DNA of 42,722 nucleotides, from positions 1 through 42,722 of the forward strand of contig CALEAC010000186.1 of the NCBI GenBank assembly GCA_937944095.1, read 5' to 3'. This DNA is from an uncultured Saprospiraceae bacterium (GTDB taxonomy: Bacteria; Bacteroidota; Bacteroidia; Chitinophagales; Saprospiraceae). Below, piece after piece: positions 34,183-42,722 of the stretch. A program made the position numbers and the translations under genes. Below the pieces are notes generated by a model. The model did not search any database and had not been told where the DNA came from. It saw nothing but the letters and a program-made list of their open reading frames with translations. Positions within the stretch are counted from its first letter, which is position 1. Every line of letters starts with the position of its first letter.

Positions 34183-34334
34183 AACAATTGGCTTGTCGGT
34201 CCCAACTCATTCATTAGTAACGCTTTATGCGGACAATAGCAGTTAATATCTTTTCTTAACTTAGCGTCTTATAGTTATAAAGAACTATTTGACAAAAGCA
34301 TGTAATCATGTATTCATTATTAAACCAAATAAAT

Positions 34335-36935
34335 ATGAAATTGAATTTTACCCATTTTACGAGTTTATGCTGTCTTCTGCTCCTAGGCTTTGGGCTTAAT
34401 GCTCAAAATTCAAACACTTGTATAATCACAGAACCAGCTTCTATAGCTGGAGAATATACAGCCTTGGCTGCTAATTTCGGCGGCAATGCTTCAGCCACAG
34501 CCACCTACATATCTACTTTCGCTTTAGATGGCGTCGGTGTTGTAACGGATGCTTGTGACGAGCCTATAGAAAATGTCAACGGAAAATTGGCATTTATAGA
34601 TAGAGAAGGTCAGAATTGTGAGTTCGGCGCTAAGGCCCTAGCTGTACAAACTGCAGGCGCAGTTGCTGCAATCATATGTAATGATTCTGGTAATGCAGGT
34701 AGAGGCATCATGGGACTTGATGGTGGAGCTATGAGTGGCAGTGTGACAATTCCAGTATGGGGCATGTCCTACGATGATTGTCTGATTATCAGACAAGTTG
34801 CTGAGTCTAGTGATATAGAATTAGAAATGACCTATCAGTGCCGTGTACCTAGTTACCCAGAGAGAGTCATATGGGGTGATGAGCCAGGCCAAGGTGACTT
34901 CGAGAATGGTCTTAATGGCTGGACAGTCATTAATGAAAAAGACACTTCATGGACATGGACTGATAATCCAGCGATTCCAGGTTTCTATACCAACGCGACA
35001 TTTGCTGCACCAACTTCTTGTAATGGTTTCATGATGTTCCCATCTGATTTCCTTGATAATGGCGGGGAAGCAGATCCTCTACGACCTGGCGTTGCCAATT
35101 TTGGTGGTGGACCCTGTCCTGCGTTTAATGCAGGTGGTTGTTCTGGTTCTCTTATAAGTCCTGTCATCGATCTTTCAGGAGAGGAAGTTGATGGCCTTTT
35201 CGTCAGATTTACGCAGATGTACCGATTCTTTACCAATACTAACACTAATTTAATTGCTAGTTATGATGGTGGCACAACGTGGCCAGATACAATAAGTGCA
35301 GCGCAATTTGCTGTTGTTAATGCTGGAAATCTCACCGAGACAGTCGAAGTACCTCTTAGATTATATAATGGAGAACCATCGGTACAATTACAGTTCGCGC
35401 ATTTTGGTAACTACTATTACTACGGCATCGATGACATCACACTTGTAAATGATTCATATTTCGATATAAGATTACTTAGAACATTTTATGCTGCTGCGCC
35501 AGCGTGGGAGATTCCTTTATCTCAAGCACAAGATGTGCCTTTCCATATGGATATATTCAACCAAGGTAACATCGATGGATCAGGGATTACGACGCAGGCA
35601 GAAGTCTTCGGACCAGCTGGAGACTTAGTCGCGACTTATACCCATGATGAATATGCTACTCAGCCAGCCTACACATTCCTTAATGAAAACAGTTCATTCA
35701 GAGAGACATTTGTACCTACTGAGATCGGGACCTACACAGTACTTATGTCCAATATTTCTGAAGGGGATTCTGATGCTTCCAACGATACTCTATCTTATAG
35801 GTTCAATATTACAGAAGACACATGGTTGACAGCACCGCAACCAAGTCCAGCAGCCGATGGTGACTGGCCAAATTATTTCGATGGCTTAATATTCAACGAT
35901 CCGACGAACGGTAACTTCATTGGCCTCAAGTACGCTTTAGCCTATTCATTCTATCTGCCTAATGGAGAGGACCATTACCTGAATAGTATCAGATTTGGTA
36001 TAGACGATAAAGCTTCCAACTCAGGAGATATCTTCGTATATCTCTATGCTTGGGTACCCGGTCCTGATGCCTTTTCAGATGATGGGCAAGACGGTGTCGC
36101 ATCGATACTAGGTAATTATCAAATCAATTCAGCTGACCTAAAGTTGCTAGGGGCTATGGGTGAGGATAACAGTTTTGGTATACAATCAGATAGAGTTCTT
36201 CTAAATCCAAACTTAGGTGTAAGCCGTAGAGATATTACAGTTAATATGGCTAAGGCAAATCCTCTAACAGGTGCGCCAGAACTTACAGGTGATGGCAGAT
36301 TACAACCTATCCCACTACTAGATGATACTAGATATGTTGTGGTATTTGCTATTGTTCCGACCAGTACTAACGATAACGATTTCATAGATTTCTTAGCCAC
36401 TTCATCTACAGATAATGAGATTACAAGACAATGGGCTTCTGATGGAACAAATATTGCGATGGACACAACCGATATCAACAGATATTATGGCGCCACAGCT
36501 AAGAGCCTTACTGACGGTAATTTCCAAGAGGTAGATAATCTATCATTTGATGGAAATATCGGTGGTACAGCTTTCGCGACCTTATTCGAACAGAATCAGC
36601 CGTGGATAGAAATGGTTATATCTGATACACCAGTGGATTCTCCATTGTTTGTGAATACTGAAGAGTTAACAGAGAGTGCTGCGAGTAGTATTAGCATCTA
36701 TCCTAACCCTGTTACAGAAGTGATGAATATAGAAGTCGCATTGGAACAAGCTTCGCCATCACTATCGCTAGAACTATCGGATATCAATGGTAAGCTGGTC
36801 AGAAAAGCAAACTACACTAACATCCAAAAGCAATTGCTCAAAGTGGATGTGAAAGACCTACCTTCTGGTGTCTACACGCTAAATGTTAGAAGCGAAGAAG
36901 GATTTACTTCGAAAAAAGTTATAATCAATAACTAA
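34335..36935 (+). CDS. PA-domain-containing secreted protein with T9SS type A C-terminal sorting domain (proposed start 34335; ORF track starts at 34308)
   Basis: Signal MKLNFTHFTSLCCLLLLGFGLNAQ; PA-like region VNGKLAFIDREGQNCEFGAKALAVQTAGAVAAIICND...TIPVWGMSYDDCLIIR; C-terminal ISIYPNPVTEVMNIEV...SGVYTLNVRSEEGFTSKKVIINN. Confidence 0.92.
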   Translation: MKLNFTHFTSLCCLLLLGFGLNAQNSNTCIITEPASIAGEYTALAANFGGNASATATYISTFALDGVGVVTDACDEPIENVNGKLAFIDREGQNCEFGAKALAVQTAGAVAAIICNDSGNAGRGIMGLDGGAMSGSVTIPVWGMSYDDCLIIRQVAESSDIELEMTYQCRVPSYPERVIWGDEPGQGDFENGLNGWTVINEKDTSWTWTDNPAIPGFYTNATFAAPTSCNGFMMFPSDFLDNGGEADPLRPGVANFGGGPCPAFNAGGCSGSLISPVIDLSGEEVDGLFVRFTQMYRFFTNTNTNLIASYDGGTTWPDTISAAQFAVVNAGNLTETVEVPLRLYNGEPSVQLQFAHFGNYYYYGIDDITLVNDSYFDIRLLRTFYAAAPAWEIPLSQAQDVPFHMDIFNQGNIDGSGITTQAEVFGPAGDLVATYTHDEYATQPAYTFLNENSSFRETFVPTEIGTYTVLMSNISEGDSDASNDTLSYRFNITEDTWLTAPQPSPAADGDWPNYFDGLIFNDPTNGNFIGLKYALAYSFYLPNGEDHYLNSIRFGIDDKASNSGDIFVYLYAWVPGPDAFSDDGQDGVASILGNYQINSADLKLLGAMGEDNSFGIQSDRVLLNPNLGVSRRDITVNMAKANPLTGAPELTGDGRLQPIPLLDDTRYVVVFAIVPTSTNDNDFIDFLATSSTDNEITRQWASDGTNIAMDTTDINRYYGATAKSLTDGNFQEVDNLSFDGNIGGTAFATLFEQNQPWIEMVISDTPVDSPLFVNTEELTESAASSISIYPNPVTEVMNIEVALEQASPSLSLELSDINGKLVRKANYTNIQKQLLKVDVKDLPSGVYTLNVRSEEGFTSKKVIINN

Positions 36936-36951
36936 TAGATATACACCCTAA

Positions 36952-36985
36952 GAAAAGCCATATAGTACAATCTGTATGGCTTTTC
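36952..36985 (+). terminator. Hairpin terminator between the two PA/T9SS paralogs
   Basis: GAAAAGCCATA(36952-36962)...TATGGCTTTTC(36975-36985), 11-bp perfect stem. Confidence 0.75.
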
Positions 36986-37015
36986 CTATTTAAACACGAC
37001 ATCAAGCTTGTAAAT

Positions 37016-37034
37016 CTTTCAAAATTTTCGAAAG
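37016..37034. promoter_or_regulatory. Near-perfect palindrome upstream of the second paralog
   Basis: CTTTCAAAATTTTCGAAAG: 9-bp arms with a single mismatch pair, about 50 nt before the start codon. Confidence 0.25.
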
Positions 37035-37083
37035 GATTTGTAGTTTGTCATGGATTTTCTAATCATTAATTAATTGTATTATC

Positions 37084-39603
37084 ATGAGATCAAATTTTAC
37101 AAAACTTCTATTTGGCGTATTTGCCATGATAGCTACCTCGCATCTTATAGGTCAAGATGTAAACAATTTGCAAATAATATCACCACCTGAGATTGCAGGA
37201 GACTACATAATAGGTCTTGCTGGTTGGGGTGGTAGTCCGGATGCACAATCAGGTAGAGCCACATTCGGAATAGACGGTGTCGATATACTCACAGATGGTT
37301 GTGAGAACTCAATTGAGAATGTAGAGGGTAAAATTGCCTTTGTAGATCGAGGTCAGTGCCAGTTTGGTACAAAAGCGCTAAATGCAGAAATGGCAGGTGC
37401 TGTCGCCGTAGTCATATGTAACAGAGCTGACGAAGCTGGAAATGGACCTCAAGGAATGGCTCCTGGTGATGTCGGTGACCAAGTTACCATACCCACTTAC
37501 GCTATGTCCTATGATGATTGTCTTATTATCAGAGAATTTGCAGAAGGCGGCGAAATCGAAGTGGAATTCAATACTATTTGTGATCCACTTACTTATCCAG
37601 AAAATACAGTTTGGGGTGACCAACCTGGTCAAGGAGACTTCGATGGGGGCTTAAATGGCTGGACTGTTGTCAGTGAAGGAGATACTTCATGGGCATGGAC
37701 TGGTGCTTCTATAGTCCCTGGATTATTTACAAACTTTTCTTTTACCTCAGCAAGCGCATGTAATGGCTATATGGCTTTTGCCAGTGACCAATTAGATACA
37801 CAAGGCACCTCTCAAGGTAGTGGTCCGTGTGTGGTGCCTTGTGCTGGAGAACTTATCAGTCCAGAAATAGACCTTTCTGGTGTTGATGCTGAAGCGCTGT
37901 TCTTAAGATTTACTCAGGCATGGAGATATTTCACTAATGCACAGACGTTATTAATCTCTAGTTATGATGGTGGCGTTACATGGCCAGACTCTTTGGATGT
38001 AACGTCTGCAGCTGAAACAAATATTGGTGGCTTTGAGACACTCGATGCACCACTATTATCATATAATGGTGAAAGTAGTGTCATCGTGAAGTTCAATCAC
38101 TTCAGTAACTATTACTATTATACACTAGATGATGTCTCACTAATCTCAGCACCAGAATATCATGATGTTCAGATTAGAAGAAATTTCTATAGTGCTGCAC
38201 CAGCTTATGAGATTCCACTTTCTCAAGCACAAGACATGGCCTTCCATGTAGATATAGAAAATAGAGGAAGTACAGACGCTACTAATGTTACACTACAAGC
38301 TGAGGTCATAGGACCTGGTGGAAATGTCGAAGCAACATTCACTAATGATACGTATGAAGATCAACCACCATTTGTATTCTTAAATGAAAACAATACTTTC
38401 TCAGACACTTATGTACCTACACAAATGGGTAGCCATCGAGTAATCATGAGCAACATCACAGAAGGAGATTCTATTACAGTTAGTGATACTTTAAGCTATG
38501 GTTTCAATATAAGCGAAGACACATGGAGATCTTGTCCGGAACCTGCAGGAAGTCCGACTTTCTTTGATGGATTGATTTTCGATGATCCAACCAATGGCAA
38601 TTTTATAGGCCTCAGACACGCAATAGGTTATTCTTTCTACTTACCGAACGGTGATGGTCATGTACTTAATACACTTAAGTTTGGTGTTGTAGATAGACCG
38701 ACTAACTCTGGTGATTTGTTTGTTTACCTCTACGCTTGGACTCCAGGACCAGATGCCTTTGGAGATGATCCTGAGTCAATTGCTCTTATCGACCAACTCG
38801 GTAATTACATAGTAGATGGTGCTGACCTCAGGTTGCTAGGTGTGATGGGAGAAGACATGGATTTCAATATCAGATCTAATAGTGTACTTCTTAATCCTAA
38901 TCTAGGTTCAAGAAGAGAGGTCAATATTAGAATGGCAAAAGCTGATCCGACAACTGGCTCACCTGACTTAGATGCCAATGGAGATCTCAAACCACTGGAA
39001 TTACTAGATGACATGAGATACTTATTAGCATTTGCAATTGTACCTACAAGTACGAATGACGCAGATTTTGTATCTATGGTCGCTAATTCAGCTACCAATA
39101 ATACTAATCAAAGACAATGGGCAACAGATGCAACTAATCTTGCGATGGACAACATTAACATAGATCGTTATGTCGGTTGTACTGCTAAGGGTCTAACTGA
39201 TGGCTCATTCCAAGAAATAGACAATCTGAGCTGGGATGGTGTGATTGGTGGTGGTAATTTCGCTACGCTTCTAGAGCAAAATCAGCTCTGGTTAGAAATG
39301 AATATATCAGCTGAGCCATTAGATACAGAAGACCTGACAGAAGATGCAGCTAGTAGTGTTAGAATCTATCCGAATCCTGCTTCTGAACTGCTAACTATTG
39401 ATATAGAATTAGAAGAGGTTTCTGATTTTGTAACACTAGAACTTGTGGATATACAAGGCAGAATGATCCTGGCTGACAAATACCAAAATGTCAAAAATGA
39501 CGTACTCAATATCAATGTTAAGAATATTCCTAATGGCGTATACTTTATGAATGTGAGAAGTGATGCAGGCTTTACAAGTAAGAAAGTGATGATTAATAAG
39601 TAG
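37084..39603 (+). CDS. PA-domain-containing secreted protein with T9SS type A C-terminal sorting domain (tandem paralog)
   Basis: 839 aa; signal MRSNFTKLLFGVFAMIATSHLIGQ; VEGKIAFVDRGQCQFGTKALNAEMAGAVAVVICN; VRIYPNPASELLTIDI...NGVYFMNVRSDAGFTSKKVMINK; collinear with the 34335..36935 product. Confidence 0.93.
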   Translation: MRSNFTKLLFGVFAMIATSHLIGQDVNNLQIISPPEIAGDYIIGLAGWGGSPDAQSGRATFGIDGVDILTDGCENSIENVEGKIAFVDRGQCQFGTKALNAEMAGAVAVVICNRADEAGNGPQGMAPGDVGDQVTIPTYAMSYDDCLIIREFAEGGEIEVEFNTICDPLTYPENTVWGDQPGQGDFDGGLNGWTVVSEGDTSWAWTGASIVPGLFTNFSFTSASACNGYMAFASDQLDTQGTSQGSGPCVVPCAGELISPEIDLSGVDAEALFLRFTQAWRYFTNAQTLLISSYDGGVTWPDSLDVTSAAETNIGGFETLDAPLLSYNGESSVIVKFNHFSNYYYYTLDDVSLISAPEYHDVQIRRNFYSAAPAYEIPLSQAQDMAFHVDIENRGSTDATNVTLQAEVIGPGGNVEATFTNDTYEDQPPFVFLNENNTFSDTYVPTQMGSHRVIMSNITEGDSITVSDTLSYGFNISEDTWRSCPEPAGSPTFFDGLIFDDPTNGNFIGLRHAIGYSFYLPNGDGHVLNTLKFGVVDRPTNSGDLFVYLYAWTPGPDAFGDDPESIALIDQLGNYIVDGADLRLLGVMGEDMDFNIRSNSVLLNPNLGSRREVNIRMAKADPTTGSPDLDANGDLKPLELLDDMRYLLAFAIVPTSTNDADFVSMVANSATNNTNQRQWATDATNLAMDNINIDRYVGCTAKGLTDGSFQEIDNLSWDGVIGGGNFATLLEQNQLWLEMNISAEPLDTEDLTEDAASSVRIYPNPASELLTIDIELEEVSDFVTLELVDIQGRMILADKYQNVKNDVLNINVKNIPNGVYFMNVRSDAGFTSKKVMINK

Positions 39604-39624
39604 TTCTACTTGCTCAAATATATT

Positions 39625-39659
39625 AAGAGGGCTTGATCCAAACTGGATCAAGCCCTCTT
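39625..39659. terminator. Strong intrinsic terminator between convergent genes
   Basis: AAGAGGGCTTGATCCA-AAC-TGGATCAAGCCCTCTT, 16-bp perfect stem followed by a T-tract on the plus strand. Confidence 0.95.
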
Positions 39660-39675
39660 TTTTTTCTAGGACTAA

Positions 39676-40032
39676 TTACTGAGTGAATCTGAATATCACA
39701 CTACGATAGACACCTAAGAAAACAAAGATGCTTACCAATATTGGTAACACATGCCCTAATTGGCTCGTATCAGCGTTAAACAAATTGACATAAGCGACGT
39801 ACTCTACGACAAAGCCTACAGGAAGAATAACCTTAGCTTCGGGTGAGCCATCTATTAATTTACTTGCACCCCACCATTGAACCCAACCAGCTGTGCCCAT
39901 AAATAAGAATAGGTCGATGAAGATCCAAAATATCATTCCTGCAAATTCGCCCATTGCCACAGCCAAATAACAGAACCTGATAACATATTTTATCAATAGG
40001 AAATGAGCAAAACTTGGCTGCTCATTAACCAC
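39676..40032 (-). CDS. Small integral-membrane hypothetical protein (proposed GTG start at 40032; ORF track starts at 40104)
   Basis: Hydrophobic segments FCYLAVAMGEFAGMIFWIFIDLFLFMG and HVLPILVSIFVFLGVYRSVIF; the GTG start leaves an 8-nt overlap with valS instead of 80 nt. Confidence 0.65.
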   Translation of the reverse strand: MVNEQPSFAHFLLIKYVIRFCYLAVAMGEFAGMIFWIFIDLFLFMGTAGWVQWWGASKLIDGSPEAKVILPVGFVVEYVAYVNLFNADTSQLGHVLPILVSIFVFLGVYRSVIFRFTQ

Positions 40033-42667
40033 GTTTGAGCTGGTCGATTCTTTCTTGTATAGATTTAACTCTAGCTTCTCCATCAGCGAGTTTCTTCCTT
40101 TCATTGGCGACTACTTGTTCTGGAGCACCACTAACAAATCTCTCGTTACTCAGTTTTTTACTGACTGACTTTACAAACCCCAATTCATATTCTAGCATCT
40201 CTTGCGCCTTGGCTAATTCAGCTTCCACATCCACCTCTAAGTCTAGATGGGCAAATACTTTGGTCTTACCACTGATGAATGAAATGCCAGACACACCCTC
40301 ATCTGTCTTACTGATCTTAATCTCATCGACGAAGGCGAGTTTCCTGATTATTTCTTGTGCACCCTTATTCTGAAAGCAAGCCTCTATCTCATCATTATCG
40401 ATAACTGTAAGTGAGACCAATTCCTTAGAGGATACTTGGTTTTTGTTTTTTATATCTCGGACATTAGAAATGATATTCTTAACCAGTTCCATTTGATTCA
40501 GAAGCTGCTTATCTATAACTTCCCTCGGCTTTGGATAATGAGAAACGATGCAGTCTTCGCCCTCTGCTCTATCCCGCAGTTGGTGCCACACTTCCTCGGT
40601 AATAAAGGGCATGAATGGATGCAAGATGATGCAAACTTTCTCAAAGACAGCGACTGATTCCTCCAGCGTCTTAGGATTAATCGGTTGCTGATAATCAGGT
40701 TTTATAATCTCAAGATACCATGAGAAGAGTTCGTTCCAAGCGAACTTATATATGGTCATCAGTGCCTCCGACAGGCGATACTCAGAGAAAGAGTGCTGGA
40801 TACTGTTTATCGTGTCATCTAGTAAGTTGTTAATCCAATTAATCGCTAACTGGTCGTGGTCTGGCATCGGTAAGCTGTCATCAACTTCTTGGCTCAAGAC
40901 ATAGCTTACTGCATTCCAGATCTTATTCGTGAACTTCCTGCCATTATCTACCAGCGAGTCATCATAGAGTAAGTCACCACCAGCAGGTGAGCATGATAAC
41001 ATCCCGTATCGCACACCATCTGCACCATAATCCTCTATTAGTTTCAGAGCATCAGGGGAATTACCTAGAGACTTACTCATCTTGCGACGTTGCTTATCCC
41101 TGACCATACCTGTAAAGTAGACATCCTTATACGGGAACTCTCCTTTCCACTCGTAACCAGCCATGATCATCCGAGCGACCCATAGGAAGATAATATCCCA
41201 GCCTGTGACTAGGACTGAAGTTGGATAATAATAGTCTAGTTCTGTTTGGTCTTCGAAGCCGTCAAAAACACTTATGGGCCATAACCATGATGAGAACCAA
41301 GTATCTAAGACATCATCATCTTGTCTTAGGTCCGTTAACTGAAGCTCAGGCTTAGACAAATCTTTTCTTGCTATAGAGAGTGCCTCATCGGCTGTCTCAG
41401 CAACATAGACCTTATCCTCGTAATAATAAGCTGGTATCCGATGCCCCCACCATAACTGTCTAGAGATACACCAGTCTCTGATATTCTCCATCCAATGGGC
41501 GTAGGTATTCTTATACTTCTCAGGATAGAACTGGATGGTATCGTTTTGGACATTTTCGTGAGCTGGCTTGGCGAGAGACTGCATATCGACGTACCATTGC
41601 AGTGAGAGCTTAGGCTCGACGACAGCATTAGTTCTCTCTGACCGCCCTACATTATGCACTAGGTCCTCTATATCTACCAAATGGCTGCTAGCCTGTAAGT
41701 CCTTAATAATGAGCTTACGGGCTTCATATCTGTCCTTTCCAACATAAAACTGACCTGCCTCGGCAATACTGCCATCATCATTAAGAATATCGATGACTTC
41801 TAAGTTGTGTTTCTTACCGAGCTCATAATCATTGACGTCATGAGCAGGGGTTACTTTGAGCGCACCAGTACCAAACTCTATATCCACATAATTATCGAAT
41901 ATGATTGGAATCGCTCTATTTACTTTGGGAACGATGGCATGTTTCCCTTTCAGTTGTGTATACCTAGGATCATCTGGATGGACTGCGATAGCCGAATCGC
42001 CTAAGATTGTTTCTGGCCTTGTGGTTGCAATCGTGATGTAATCATCGGTCCCCTGGATCTGATATCTAACATGATATAGCTTCGCAGACTCCTCCTTATG
42101 GAGTACTTCCTCATTAGATAGAACCGTCTGGGCTTCTGGATCCCAATTGACCATTCGGTGGCCTCTGTATAATTTCCCTTTGTTATAGAGATCGACAAAG
42201 ACCTTGATGACGCCTTTGTATCGCTTATCATCCATCGTAAAGGCTGTCCTATCCCAATCACACGAAGCTCCTAATTTCTTGAGTTGACTTAGAATAATCC
42301 CACCATAGTTGTCGGTCCACTCCCAAGCATGCTTCATGAATTCATCCCTTGAGAGGTCTGACTTCTTGATGCCCTGTTCTCTAAGTTTTCTGACGACTTT
42401 AGCTTCAGTAGCTATTGAAGCATGATCAGTGCCCGGAACCCAGCAGGCATTCTTACCTTCTAATCGAGCCTTTCTGATTAATACATCTTGGATTGTATTA
42501 TTGAGCATATGACCCATATGTAGAACACCCGTGACGTTGGGTGGCGGAATCAATATCGTAAAAGGCTCTCTTTCGTCTGGTACTGATTTGAAATACCCTT
42601 TTTCTTCCCAGTACTTGTACCATTTATCCTCTACCGATCCAGAATCGTAATTACTTCCTATTTCCAT
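40025..42667 (-). CDS. valS: Valyl-tRNA synthetase
   Basis: 880 aa; PPNVTGVLHMGHMLNNTIQD (HIGH-type), RRKMSKSLGNSPDAL (KMSKS), CWVPGTDHASIATE, C-terminal coiled coil. Confidence 0.98.
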   Translation of the reverse strand: MEIGSNYDSGSVEDKWYKYWEEKGYFKSVPDEREPFTILIPPPNVTGVLHMGHMLNNTIQDVLIRKARLEGKNACWVPGTDHASIATEAKVVRKLREQGIKKSDLSRDEFMKHAWEWTDNYGGIILSQLKKLGASCDWDRTAFTMDDKRYKGVIKVFVDLYNKGKLYRGHRMVNWDPEAQTVLSNEEVLHKEESAKLYHVRYQIQGTDDYITIATTRPETILGDSAIAVHPDDPRYTQLKGKHAIVPKVNRAIPIIFDNYVDIEFGTGALKVTPAHDVNDYELGKKHNLEVIDILNDDGSIAEAGQFYVGKDRYEARKLIIKDLQASSHLVDIEDLVHNVGRSERTNAVVEPKLSLQWYVDMQSLAKPAHENVQNDTIQFYPEKYKNTYAHWMENIRDWCISRQLWWGHRIPAYYYEDKVYVAETADEALSIARKDLSKPELQLTDLRQDDDVLDTWFSSWLWPISVFDGFEDQTELDYYYPTSVLVTGWDIIFLWVARMIMAGYEWKGEFPYKDVYFTGMVRDKQRRKMSKSLGNSPDALKLIEDYGADGVRYGMLSCSPAGGDLLYDDSLVDNGRKFTNKIWNAVSYVLSQEVDDSLPMPDHDQLAINWINNLLDDTINSIQHSFSEYRLSEALMTIYKFAWNELFSWYLEIIKPDYQQPINPKTLEESVAVFEKVCIILHPFMPFITEEVWHQLRDRAEGEDCIVSHYPKPREVIDKQLLNQMELVKNIISNVRDIKNKNQVSSKELVSLTVIDNDEIEACFQNKGAQEIIRKLAFVDEIKISKTDEGVSGISFISGKTKVFAHLDLEVDVEAELAKAQEMLEYELGFVKSVSKKLSNERFVSGAPEQVVANERKKLADGEARVKSIQERIDQLKRG

Positions 42668-42722
42668 AGTATAAAGATACTAATTACAGATATAAGAATC
42701 TTTAATATGAAAAAATCTAAAC

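Noticed and set aside
36119-36478. Antisense ORF of 119 aa resembling the antisense ORF at 38805..39098 in the second paralog
   Set aside because: The resemblance is explained by the homologous sense-strand genes (PA/T9SS paralogs); codon structure supports the plus-strand CDS.
1-42722. Search for CRISPR arrays, tRNA/rRNA genes, IS elements, phage genes, toxin-antitoxin or defence operons
   Set aside because: By eye I saw no regularly spaced repeats, no tRNA-like cloverleaf sequence, no transposase, integrase or phage-like protein and no recognised defence gene. This is not a substitute for tRNAscan, CRISPR finder or DefenseFinder.

Overview
The window is a gene-dense chromosomal segment from a Bacteroidota bacterium. 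The evidence is SusC/SusD pairs, type IX secretion C-terminal sorting domains, and ATG-AAA lipoprotein starts; a Saprospiria-like origin is only a guess. I find about 29 intact CDS and no convincing tRNA, rRNA, CRISPR array, transposase, integrase or prophage. From left to right it contains: a SusC-SusD-lipoprotein operon and a second SusC-SusD pair (both minus strand); pdxJ; a cdsA-psd-surE-(unknown membrane protein)-lpxB run; topA; a DUF6794-like protein; a thiolase; a TPR/PD40/SPOR-type envelope protein; a minus-strand run of a DUF4340-like protein, an S1/P1-PLC-like zinc hydrolase and a DUF368 (PopT-type) membrane protein; a HAD hydrolase; gap-pgk; a large SLBB polysaccharide-export protein with a poly-Glu segment; an outer-membrane protein-waaA-heptose-kinase run; two tandem paralogous PA-domain T9SS cargo proteins; a small membrane protein; and valS. 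Most of this is ordinary housekeeping and envelope biology. The observations most worth checking are: a 30-codon small ORF whose stop overlaps the start of susC (ATGA) below a 12-bp palindrome; the DUF4340/zinc hydrolase/DUF368 run; the unknown small membrane protein between surE and lpxB; the SPOR-for-OmpA architecture; and the tandem PA-domain T9SS pair. I saw no clear-cut new defence or mobile system.
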